Origin: Firmicutes bacterium CAG:882
Lineage (GTDB): Bacteria > Bacillota > Clostridia > Lachnospirales > Lachnospiraceae
Assembly (NCBI GenBank): GCA_000435595.1
Contig: FR895447.1
Coordinates: 60,326 to 70,769, forward strand
DNA: 10,444 nucleotides
Direction of reading: 5' to 3'
The notes beneath the pieces were generated by a model that was not told where the DNA came from, made no database searches, and saw only the letters and a program-made list of their open reading frames with translations. Shown piece by piece: positions 1 through 6,413 of the stretch (its first letter is position 1; each line of letters opens with the position of its first letter). Position numbers and translations under genes: made by a program.

Positions 1-1224
1 AAGATGATAGAGGCGGCTGCCAATATCCGACAGGAGATGGAGGAGAGAGTAGCCTATTTTAAGAGCGAGGACAAGCTTCTGGAAGCTCAGAGAATTAAGG
101 AGAGAACAAGCTTTGATGTTGAGATGATGCTTGAGACGGGCTTTTGTTCGGGTATCGAGAACTATTCAAGACATCTTGCGGGACTTGCACCGGGTACACC
201 GCCATACACGCTGCTTGACTATTTTCCGGATGATTTCCTTATCATAGTGGATGAGTCACATATAACAATACCACAGATAAGAGGAATGTATGCGGGTGAC
301 AGGTCGCGTAAGACAACGCTTGTGAACTACGGGTTCCGTCTGCCGTCCGCTTTGGACAACAGACCGCTCAACTTTGAGGAGTTCGAGGGAAAGATTGACC
401 GGATGCTCTTCGTGTCGGCTACGCCGAACGAATACGAGGCGGAGCATGAGCTGTTGAGAACAGAGCAGATTATAAGACCTACAGGTCTGCTTGACCCGGA
501 GATTACGGTTAAGCCTGTCGAGGGTCAGATTGATGACCTGATAGGTGAGGTCAACAAGGAGACAGCCAAGCATAACAAGGTGCTTATAACCACACTTACT
601 AAGAGAATGGCAGAGGATCTGACCAACTATATGAAGGAAGCCGGGATAAGAGTCAGATATCTTCATTCCGATATTGATACTCTTGAGAGAGCGGAGATAA
701 TAAGAGACATGCGTCTTGACGTGTTTGATGTTCTTGTCGGAATCAACCTCTTAAGAGAGGGACTTGATATTCCTGAGATTACGCTGGTTGCAATTCTTGA
801 TGCCGACAAGGAGGGCTTCCTGCGCTCCGAGACATCACTTATCCAGACAATCGGACGAGCTGCACGTAATGCAGACGGACGTGTCATAATGTATGCGGAC
901 GTTATGACAGATTCCATGCGCCGGGCCATCGATGAGACGGAGAGACGTAGGGAGATTCAGAAAAAATATAATGAGGAGCACGGCATAACGCCGACAACCA
1001 TCAAGAAGGCGGTTCGTGACCTCATAGCTATATCGAAAGCTGCAACGGAGTCCAAGGCTGACATGGAGAAGGATATGGAGTCCATGAGCCGTAAGGAGCT
1101 TGAGAAGCTGTTGAAGGAGCTCAATAAGCGTATGCACAAGGCGGCAGCAGAGCTTGACTTCGAGCAGGCGGCAGAGCTTCGAGACAGGATTATTGAGATT
1201 AAGAAGAATATGTTGGAGGACTGA
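1..1224 (+). CDS. uvrB: UvrABC system protein B, C-terminal part (5' truncated by window edge)
   Basis: UvrB is the DNA-bound helicase-like subunit of bacterial nucleotide excision repair: UvrA loads it at lesions, it verifies damage and then recruits UvrC. The reading frame is open from base 1, so the gene begins upstream; about 407 codons are present of a family length near 660, so the N-terminal Walker A motif is missing. Visible in the fragment are a DESH helicase motif II (residues 84-87), the SAT box in FVSATPNEYE, the helicase C-terminal domain with LHSDIDTLERAEIIRDMR and INLLREGLDIPE, motif VI QTIGRAARN, and a terminal UVR domain (about the last 40 residues, ending in FEQAAELRDRIIEIKK) that binds UvrA/UvrC. 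The TGA stop is one base before the uvrA ATG, so the two are almost certainly one transcript. Everything seen is typical of a functional protein. Confidence 0.97.
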   Translation, partial: KMIEAAANIRQEMEERVAYFKSEDKLLEAQRIKERTSFDVEMMLETGFCSGIENYSRHLAGLAPGTPPYTLLDYFPDDFLIIVDESHITIPQIRGMYAGDRSRKTTLVNYGFRLPSALDNRPLNFEEFEGKIDRMLFVSATPNEYEAEHELLRTEQIIRPTGLLDPEITVKPVEGQIDDLIGEVNKETAKHNKVLITTLTKRMAEDLTNYMKEAGIRVRYLHSDIDTLERAEIIRDMRLDVFDVLVGINLLREGLDIPEITLVAILDADKEGFLRSETSLIQTIGRAARNADGRVIMYADVMTDSMRRAIDETERRREIQKKYNEEHGITPTTIKKAVRDLIAISKAATESKADMEKDMESMSRKELEKLLKELNKRMHKAAAELDFEQAAELRDRIIEIKKNMLED

Positions 1225-1225
1225 G

Positions 1226-4060
1226 ATGGCACTGTATTCAAGGAATTATATAAAAATAAGAGGAGCCCGCGAGCATAACCTCAAGGGCATTGATGTTGAT
1301 ATACCACGCGATTCCTTCACTGTGCTCACGGGGGTGAGCGGTTCTGGTAAGTCATCGCTCGCGTTTGACACGATATACGCGGAGGGGCAGAGAAGATACA
1401 TGGAGTCGCTTTCATCATACGCGAGACAGTTCTTAGGCCAGATGGAGAAGCCGGATGTTGACAGCATCGAGGGACTCTCGCCCGCAATATCCATAGACCA
1501 GAAGTCGACGAACCGCAATCCGCGTTCGACGGTTGGAACCGTGACGGAGATATATGATTATATGCGACTTCTCTATGCGAGAGTCGGTATCGTGCACTGT
1601 CCTAAGTGTGGCAGGGAGATTAAGAAGCAGTCGGTTGACCAGATTGTAGACCAGATTATGGGACTTCCCGAGAGAACGAAGTTTCAGGTGCTTGCGCCTG
1701 TTGTGAGAGGACGCAAGGGTGAGCACGTCAAGGTTCTTGAGAGCGCCAAGAAGAGTGGCTATGTCCGCGTGAGAGTTGACGGAATTATATACGAGCTTAC
1801 CGAGGACATCAAGCTTGAAAAGAATAAAAAACACAATATAGAGATAGTTGTCGACAGACTTTCGGTCAAGGAGGGAATGGAGAAGAGGCTCACGGAATCC
1901 GTTGAGACTGCGCTTGCACTCGCCGACGGTCTTGCGATGATTGATGTCATTGACGGTGAGACACTCAATTTCAGCCAGAGCTTTGCGTGTCCTGACTGCG
2001 GCATAAGCGTTGAGGAGGTTGAGCCGAGAAGCTTCTCGTTCAACAATCCGTTCGGTGCATGCCCTGAGTGCTTCGGACTCGGCTACAAGATGGAGTTCGA
2101 TATAGATCTCATTATTCCCGACAAGAGGTTGAGCATCGACGAGGGTGCCATTGCGGCACTCGGATGGCAGTCGGCTACCGACGAGGGAAGCTTCACAAGG
2201 GCTATCCTGAAGGCACTTGCCGAGGAGTATAAGTTCAGCCTGAGCACGCCGTTCAAGGAGTATCCTGCAGGGATTAAGGATATTCTGGTTAACGGAACGG
2301 GCGGTCATACCGTCAAGGTTCATTACCGCGGACAGCGCGGTGTCGGAGTGTACGACATTGCTTTTGAGGGACTTATCCGCAATATGCAGAAGCGCTACAG
2401 AGAGACGGCTTCCGACAGCATGAAGCAGGAGTACGAGACATTCATGAAGATTACACCATGTGAGGTCTGCAAGGGACAGCGTCTCAAGGCTACATCACTT
2501 GCCGTAACCGTCGGTGGAATCAATATATATCAGATGACTGATATGTCCATTGTCAAGCTCAAGGCTTTTCTCGATGAGCTCACGCTCTCGCCTATGCAGC
2601 AGACAATCGGAGAGCAGATTCTAAAGGAGATTAAGGCGAGGATAGGTTTCCTTATAAATGTAGGACTTGAATACCTGACACTTTCAAGAGCCACGGGAAC
2701 TCTTTCGGGTGGTGAGGCGCAGAGAATAAGACTTGCCACACAGATTGGTTCGGGACTTGTCGGTGTTGCATACATTCTTGATGAGCCGAGTATCGGACTT
2801 CATCAGAGGGACAACGACAAGCTGTTGTCGGCACTCATGAAGCTTAGGGATTTGGGAAACACACTTATTGTGGTTGAGCATGATGAGGACACAATGCGTG
2901 CAGCGGACTATATTGTGGATATTGGTCCGGCGGCAGGCGAGCACGGAGGCGAGGTTATCGCCACCGGAACTGCCGAGGAGATAATGAAGAATGAGAATTC
3001 AATAACCGGAGCTTATTTAAGCGGCAGACGCAGGATACTTGTGCCTGAGGAACGCCGCAAGCCTACAGGCTATCTCACAATTAAGGGTGCGAGACAGAAC
3101 AACCTCAAAAACATAGATGTGGACATACCTCTTGGCATATTCACCTGTGTTACAGGTGTGAGCGGTTCAGGTAAGAGCAGTCTTGTCAACGAGATTCTTT
3201 ACAAGAGACTCGCAAGAGACCTTAACAGAGCGAGAACCATACCGGGTGAGCATGATGACATTATAGGAATCGATAAGCTCGATAAGGTTATTGCCATTGA
3301 TCAGTCGCCAATAGGAAGAACTCCGCGTTCCAATCCTGCAACCTACACAGGCGCATTTGATTTAATCAGAGATTTGTTCGCATCGACATCCGATGCAAAG
3401 GCAAGAGGCTACTCCAAGGGAAGATTCAGCTTCAATGTAAAGGGTGGACGTTGTGAGGCTTGCGGAGGAGACGGAATAATCAAGATAGAGATGCATTTTC
3501 TGCCGGATGTATATGTTCCGTGTGAGGTTTGTGGTGGAAAGCGCTACAACAGAGAGACGCTTGAGGTCAAGTACAAGGGAAAGAGTATTTACGATGTGCT
3601 CAATATGACGGTTGAGGAGGCGGTGAAATTTTTTGAGAATGTTCCTTCAATCAGAAGAAAGATAGAGACCATGAATGAAGTTGGTCTTTCCTACATCAGA
3701 TTAGGACAGCCATCAACCGAGCTTTCGGGTGGAGAGGCGCAGCGAATTAAGCTTGCAACTGAGCTTAGCAGACGTGGAACGGGAAAGACAATATATATTC
3801 TTGATGAGCCTACAACCGGACTTCACTTTGCGGATGTCCATAAGCTTGTCGACATTCTCAGGAGACTTTCGGATAGCGGCAATACCGTTGTGGTAATCGA
3901 GCACAACCTCGATGTGATAAAGACTGCCGATTATATAATTGACATCGGACCTGAGGGCGGTGAAGGCGGAGGAACCGTGATTGCTAAGGGAACACCTGAG
4001 GAGGTTGCGAAGAATAAGAAGTCTTATACGGGGCAGTTCGTGAAGAAATATTTAAAGTAA
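1226..4060 (+). CDS. uvrA: UvrABC system protein A, excision-repair ATPase
   Basis: UvrA is the dimeric ABC-type ATPase that finds bulky DNA lesions and delivers UvrB to them. The protein is 944 aa, the normal family length. The frame is open further upstream, but the ATG at 1226 is chosen because GGAGG (1215-1219) lies six bases before it and the protein then begins in register with the family (a short lead, then IKIRGAREHNLK). Seen in order: Walker A GVSGSGKS (36-43), zinc module 1 cysteines C255/C258/C279/C282, ABC signature LSGGEAQ (493-499), Walker B ending D519-E520, second Walker A (644-651), zinc module 2 cysteines C743/C746/C766/C769, second signature (833-839), second Walker B D860-E861. 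An additional CPKC pair (C125, C128) sits early in the protein. The ribosome site lies inside the end of uvrB, which suggests translational coupling. No strong terminator directly follows the stop. Confidence 0.98.
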   Translation: MALYSRNYIKIRGAREHNLKGIDVDIPRDSFTVLTGVSGSGKSSLAFDTIYAEGQRRYMESLSSYARQFLGQMEKPDVDSIEGLSPAISIDQKSTNRNPRSTVGTVTEIYDYMRLLYARVGIVHCPKCGREIKKQSVDQIVDQIMGLPERTKFQVLAPVVRGRKGEHVKVLESAKKSGYVRVRVDGIIYELTEDIKLEKNKKHNIEIVVDRLSVKEGMEKRLTESVETALALADGLAMIDVIDGETLNFSQSFACPDCGISVEEVEPRSFSFNNPFGACPECFGLGYKMEFDIDLIIPDKRLSIDEGAIAALGWQSATDEGSFTRAILKALAEEYKFSLSTPFKEYPAGIKDILVNGTGGHTVKVHYRGQRGVGVYDIAFEGLIRNMQKRYRETASDSMKQEYETFMKITPCEVCKGQRLKATSLAVTVGGINIYQMTDMSIVKLKAFLDELTLSPMQQTIGEQILKEIKARIGFLINVGLEYLTLSRATGTLSGGEAQRIRLATQIGSGLVGVAYILDEPSIGLHQRDNDKLLSALMKLRDLGNTLIVVEHDEDTMRAADYIVDIGPAAGEHGGEVIATGTAEEIMKNENSITGAYLSGRRRILVPEERRKPTGYLTIKGARQNNLKNIDVDIPLGIFTCVTGVSGSGKSSLVNEILYKRLARDLNRARTIPGEHDDIIGIDKLDKVIAIDQSPIGRTPRSNPATYTGAFDLIRDLFASTSDAKARGYSKGRFSFNVKGGRCEACGGDGIIKIEMHFLPDVYVPCEVCGGKRYNRETLEVKYKGKSIYDVLNMTVEEAVKFFENVPSIRRKIETMNEVGLSYIRLGQPSTELSGGEAQRIKLATELSRRGTGKTIYILDEPTTGLHFADVHKLVDILRRLSDSGNTVVVIEHNLDVIKTADYIIDIGPEGGEGGGTVIAKGTPEEVAKNKKSYTGQFVKKYLK

Positions 4061-4080
4061 GATATAAATAATAATAATAG

Positions 4081-4327
4081 CTTTGAGTGCATAATGATGT
4101 GTTATATTTATGTGCATCAGCTCCATTGTACGAAGCAAGATGGTCTATGAACTCTGGGGCTGGTAATTTATCCGTTCGCCAACGCTGCCGGACGCACATC
4201 CGTGTGCTTCGGCAGCTAAAACGACATCCATGTCGTTTTTGGCTATGATACGAGAGAGTCCAAGACCATCTAAGCTTCTCCAAAAGTCGCGCTGCTCATA
4301 AATATAAACTCATTATGCACGCGAAGG
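4081..4327. repeat. MITE-like or structured-RNA element with long imperfect terminal inverted repeats
   Basis: The left arm (4081-4155) and right arm (about 4255-4327) are inverted copies of each other over some 75 bases, with several mismatches and small gaps. Matching blocks include GTGCATAATGA (4087-4097), TATATTTATG, GAAGC, GATGGTCT and ACTCT. Between the arms lie two independent hairpins: a GC-rich one (4184-4216, stem GCTGCCG/CGGCAGC) and an AT-rich one (4218-4239, stem AAAACGACA/TGTCGTTTT, loop TCCA). The whole could fold as a multi-branched RNA or extrude as a cruciform. There is no credible protein in it, and no convincing target-site duplication at its edges. Long terminal repeats, small size and an intergenic location after a gene end are what non-autonomous miniature transposable elements look like. 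Copy number, which would settle this, cannot be seen here. Confidence 0.6.
4218..4240 (+). terminator. Possible terminator hairpin after uvrA
   Basis: A 9-bp perfect stem (AAAACGACA with TGTCGTTTT) with a 4-base loop ends in five T's. It is the first compact hairpin with a T-run downstream of uvrA, 157 bases after the stop. The A4/T4 base of the stem makes it symmetric, so it could act in either direction. The stem is only moderately stable and it lies inside the inverted-repeat element, so its structural role there may be the real one. Confidence 0.35.
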
Positions 4328-4383
4328 TTATGCGAATATAAAAATAAAATATTTCAACGCGAGTGACAACCGGAAGGAGAAGT

Positions 4384-4514
4384 AAAAAAATTATTTCCCC
4401 CACAGAACAGGCAAAAGAGAAGGATATAATCCTCTCTGCGATTTAACGGACATATATGTCAGTCCGTGTAAGCAGTGAGGATTATATCCTTCTTTTGCCG
4501 TCTGTGTGAAATAA
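4384..4514 (-). terminator. Long-stem hairpin with T-run, probable terminator of the Fe-S protein gene
   Basis: An inverted repeat pairs 4391-4439 with 4472-4514 in about 39 base pairs: TTATTTC/GAAATAA, CACAG/CTGTG, GGCAAAAG/CTTTTGCC, a 15-bp perfect block (4420-4434 with 4477-4491) and CTGC/GCAG, broken by small bulges. The loop contains a further small stem ACGGAC/GTCCGT and the palindrome GACATATATGTC. Bases 4384-4390 are seven A's on the + strand, so an RNA from the - strand would have seven U's directly after the stem, the hallmark of intrinsic termination. The + strand exit has no T-run. It lies 37 bases beyond the stop of the - strand gene. The stem is much longer than an average terminator, so a repeat element co-opted as a terminator is possible. 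Confidence 0.6.
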
Positions 4515-4550
4515 AGTTTATAAATAAACAATGATTAATGATGGATAATC

Positions 4551-5318
4551 TTAGTCCAGTATCTCCCCATCCGTTGAAATCGTATACACCTGCCAAGGTA
4601 TGAATTTTCCGCTTGCTTTTAATGCGTTCTTGGCGGCATTCTCAATACCTCCGCAGCAAGGAACCTCCATACGAACGATGGTTACGCTCTTGATATTGTT
4701 GTTGGCTATTATCTGTGTGAGCTTTTCTGTATAATCAACATCATCCAGCTTAGGACATCCGATGACTGTGATGTGATTTTTGATAAAGCGCTTATGAAAA
4801 TTACCGTAAGCGTATGCGGAGCAGTCGGCAGCTATCAGGAGATTTGCATTGTCAAAGTATGGGGCACATACAGGGACAAGCTTAATCTGCACAGGCCACT
4901 GGGAAAGCATGCTTGTGTTATGTGACGAACTGTCCTGAGTGGAAGGTTCGGAGAAGCAATCGGAGTCTGTGTTTAATGAGTTGTGAGATATAACTTTTGC
5001 ACGCGAACCCGGGCAACCGTGAAAAACGGGAGCATCAGCCGGATGACAGTCGGAAGCATTGCCGGCCGGCTTAGAATTTTTAGCTGCCTTTGAGGCGAGA
5101 ACAGCCGCCTCATCATAAGCAGGAGCCTCACGCTGCTCAAAGTGTATGGCGTTGACAGGACATGCAGGGAGACAGTCGCCAAGACCGTCGCAATAATGTT
5201 CACGCATAAGTTTTGCTTTTCCATCTATAATATCAATAGCACCCTCGTGGCAGGCTGTAGCGCACAGGCCACAGCCGGTGCACTTTTCTTCGTCAATTTT
5301 AATAATCTGTCTTATCAT
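4551..5318 (-). CDS. Ferredoxin-like 4Fe-4S protein with C-terminal CCGG domain
   Basis: A 255-aa cytoplasmic iron-sulfur protein, no signal peptide or membrane segment. The N-terminus is a two-cluster ferredoxin domain: C13-x2-C16-x2-C19-x3-C23, then C43-x5-C49-x3-C53-P. In the second motif the usual second cysteine position is L46, so only three canonical ligands remain. A low-complexity Ser/Ala/Asn-rich stretch (about 70-135) follows, containing HGCPGS. The C-terminal part begins at QWPVQIKLVPVCAPYF and carries AADCSAYAYG, IGCPKLDD and EVPCCGG, cysteine motifs I recognise as recurring in clostridial ferredoxin-like proteins of unknown function. An electron-transfer or redox-sensing role is inferred; the partner is unknown. 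The ATG is supported by AAGGAG (5325-5330) six bases upstream. It is divergent from a Crp/Fnr regulator, which probably controls it through the palindrome at 5436-5453. Confidence 0.88.
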   Translation of the reverse strand: MIRQIIKIDEEKCTGCGLCATACHEGAIDIIDGKAKLMREHYCDGLGDCLPACPVNAIHFEQREAPAYDEAAVLASKAAKNSKPAGNASDCHPADAPVFHGCPGSRAKVISHNSLNTDSDCFSEPSTQDSSSHNTSMLSQWPVQIKLVPVCAPYFDNANLLIAADCSAYAYGNFHKRFIKNHITVIGCPKLDDVDYTEKLTQIIANNNIKSVTIVRMEVPCCGGIENAAKNALKASGKFIPWQVYTISTDGEILD

Positions 5319-5393
5319 AATTTTCTCCTTATACTTATATTGTTGATTTTATATGAGCAATCAGCTTACATCAGCAAGCGGCAAAATTTACTT

Positions 5394-5422
5394 TTGACAC
5401 TTACACCATAATATAATAAAAT
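5394..5422 (+). promoter_or_regulatory. Promoter P1 of the Crp/Fnr gene
   Basis: A perfect -35 TTGACA (5394-5399), 17-base spacer and -10 TAAAAT (5417-5422, five of six matches) make a strong vegetative sigma promoter reading towards the regulator. Transcription would start near 5429 and give a leader of roughly 240 bases before the ATG at 5667. The 18-bp palindrome would lie just downstream of the start, where a bound protein would block it. Confidence 0.6.
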
Positions 5423-5436
5423 AAAATATATAAATC
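5408..5436 (-). promoter_or_regulatory. Activator-dependent promoter of the Fe-S protein gene
   Basis: On the - strand an AT-rich run gives -10 candidates TATTAT (5413 down to 5408) or TATATT (5415 to 5410). The -35 position at normal spacing reads GATTTA, a poor match, which suggests the need for an activator. Transcription would begin around 5401-5403, placing the centre of the adjacent palindrome at about -42, the standard class II position of Crp/Fnr activators. The leader before the ATG would be about 85 bases. The -10 overlaps that of promoter P1 on the other strand, so the two compete. Confidence 0.45.
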
Positions 5437-5453
5437 GGTTGTAATTACAACCG
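5436..5453. promoter_or_regulatory. Perfect 18-bp palindromic operator, likely Crp/Fnr site
   Basis: CGGTTGTAATTACAACCG equals its own reverse complement over all 18 bases. Crp/Fnr proteins bind as dimers to two-fold symmetric sites of this size, and one such regulator is encoded next to it. The site abuts the weak -35 of the - strand promoter and covers about +7 to +24 of promoter P1. Activation of the Fe-S gene together with autorepression is therefore the simplest reading. The half-site GGTTGTAA is not the classical CRP (TGTGA) or FNR (TTGAT) half-site. Confidence 0.65.
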
Positions 5454-5475
5454 AAGAAAGATTTTAACGCAGAAT

Positions 5476-5623
5476 AAGCAATCCCCGCATCAAGTGTGTA
5501 GAGCACTAAGCGGGGGTAAGGGGGATGCTTATGTCAGTGGGAGTTGAAAGCTCCCACTGACAAGTTCGCAAAGCGACTGCGTTCATGAGCAAGTAGCGAA
5601 AGCGGATTGCGAATGTCCGCTTT
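5476..5623 (+). ncRNA. Structured leader or small structured RNA upstream of the Crp/Fnr gene
   Basis: Three hairpins lie in tandem. Hairpin A pairs CCCCGC (5483-5488) with GCGGGG (5510-5515), with an inner AGTG/CACT. Hairpin B is a perfect 12-bp stem, TGTCAGTGGGAG (5532-5543) with CTCCCACTGACA (5551-5562). Hairpin C pairs AAAGCGGA (5599-5606) with TCCGCTTT (5616-5623). An alternative arm AAGCAaTCCCC (5476-5486) can pair with GGGGATGCTT (5521-5530), using the same C's as hairpin A. TTCGCAA (5565-5571) is complementary to TTGCGAA in the loop of hairpin C (5607-5613), a possible pseudoknot. If promoter P1 is used, all this lies in the regulator mRNA leader. A dispersed palindromic repeat inserted between the genes is the main alternative. 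I do not recognise a known riboswitch class. Confidence 0.45.
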
Positions 5624-5649
5624 ACTAACAATTTGTGTCGCCGTATAAT
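5621..5649 (+). promoter_or_regulatory. Promoter P2 of the Crp/Fnr gene
   Basis: A perfect -10 TATAAT (5644-5649) lies 17 bases after TTTACT (5621-5626, four of six matches to TTGACA). Transcription would begin near 5656, only about 11 bases before the ATG, leaving a very short leader that just includes the TGGAG ribosome site at 5657-5661. The -35 overlaps the 3' arm of hairpin C. P2 would bypass the palindromic operator and the structured leader. Confidence 0.5.
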
Positions 5650-5666
5650 GGCTGAATGGAGATTAT

Positions 5667-6326
5667 ATGCGAAAATATGGAGGAGTTATTAATCGACTTC
5701 CGTTGTTTGCAGAATTGTCAGAAGCAGAGATAGAGAAACTGCTCAACAGATGCAAGGCGTATGTGAGAAATGTACATCAGGGTGATGGCGTTGTGCGGGT
5801 TGGCAGTAAGGTTGCGGGAATAGGTGTACTGCTTTCCGGCAGTGCAAGAGTAGTAAAGGATGACTTTTGGGGAAATTCTACCATGCTTGCACATCTTGAA
5901 CGCGGAGATATTTTTGGTGAGGCGTTTGCGTGTTCCGGATGTCCGGCAACAGTGGATGTGTATGCGGAGACTGATTCGGAGATATTGTGGCTTCCTTATA
6001 AGGAACTTGTGGAGGCTGATGCCGGAGGAACCATTAACAGAAAGCTGGTATATATGTTTGCGAGGAAGAATGTATTTCTCACAGACAGAATTGAACATCT
6101 TTCACAGAGAACACTCAAGGAGAAAATACTTTCATATCTTAAGGAACAGGCTATGGAGGCCGGGAGCAGCAGCTTCACAATAAGGTTTGACAGAGCAGGA
6201 ATGGCTGATTATCTTGCGGCAGACAGGAGTGCACTCTCTGCAATGCTGGGCAAGCTTAAAAAAGAGGGAATAATTGATTTTCATAAGAACAGCTTTACGC
6301 TGCTTAAGGCTGAGCAGGATGATTAG
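5667..6326 (+). CDS. Crp/Fnr-family transcriptional regulator
   Basis: A 219-aa one-component regulator, normal length for the family. The N-terminal beta-roll effector domain (about 12-115) shows LPLFAELSEAEIEKLL, LLSGSARVVKDD and HLERGDIFGEAFACSGCPATVDVYAETDSEILWL. This is followed by the dimerisation helix (about 122-145) and a winged helix-turn-helix domain with SQRTLKEKILSYL and a DNA-binding element RAGMADYLAADRSALSAMLGKLKKEG (about 176-201). The segment after GEAF holds a C89-x2-C92 pair where CRP has its cyclic-nucleotide cassette, and the Arg-Ser/Thr nucleotide contacts are not evident. cAMP is therefore an unlikely ligand and a redox or metal signal is plausible. There is no N-terminal FNR-type cysteine cluster. 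The start ATG follows TGGAG by five bases. The gene probably controls itself and the divergent Fe-S gene. Confidence 0.92.
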   Translation: MRKYGGVINRLPLFAELSEAEIEKLLNRCKAYVRNVHQGDGVVRVGSKVAGIGVLLSGSARVVKDDFWGNSTMLAHLERGDIFGEAFACSGCPATVDVYAETDSEILWLPYKELVEADAGGTINRKLVYMFARKNVFLTDRIEHLSQRTLKEKILSYLKEQAMEAGSSSFTIRFDRAGMADYLAADRSALSAMLGKLKKEGIIDFHKNSFTLLKAEQDD

Positions 6327-6413
6327 AGCAGAAGCGGTAAACAGTTGAGAAAAGGATGGAGCAGCAGGCCGCTAAGCATAAAAGCAAAATGCAGCTCGGA
6401 AAAGAGGATGTAG

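Noticed and set aside
1433..2323. A 296-codon open frame on the - strand inside uvrA
   Set aside because: It lies fully opposite a highly conserved uvrA segment, has no recognisable domain, and long antisense frames are expected from the codon usage of this gene.
3984..4283. A 99-codon - strand frame from the end of uvrA into the inverted-repeat element
   Set aside because: It is composed of uvrA antisense and of the palindromic element; its peptide mirrors the hairpins (for example KRHGCRF from the ATCCATGTCG apex) and shows no protein-like conservation.
5644..5661. TATAAT near the Crp/Fnr start considered as the only promoter, with the whole upstream structured stretch untranscribed
   Set aside because: Not excluded, but not taken as sole promoter because TTGACA-N17-TAAAAT at 5394-5422 is a better match overall; both are reported.
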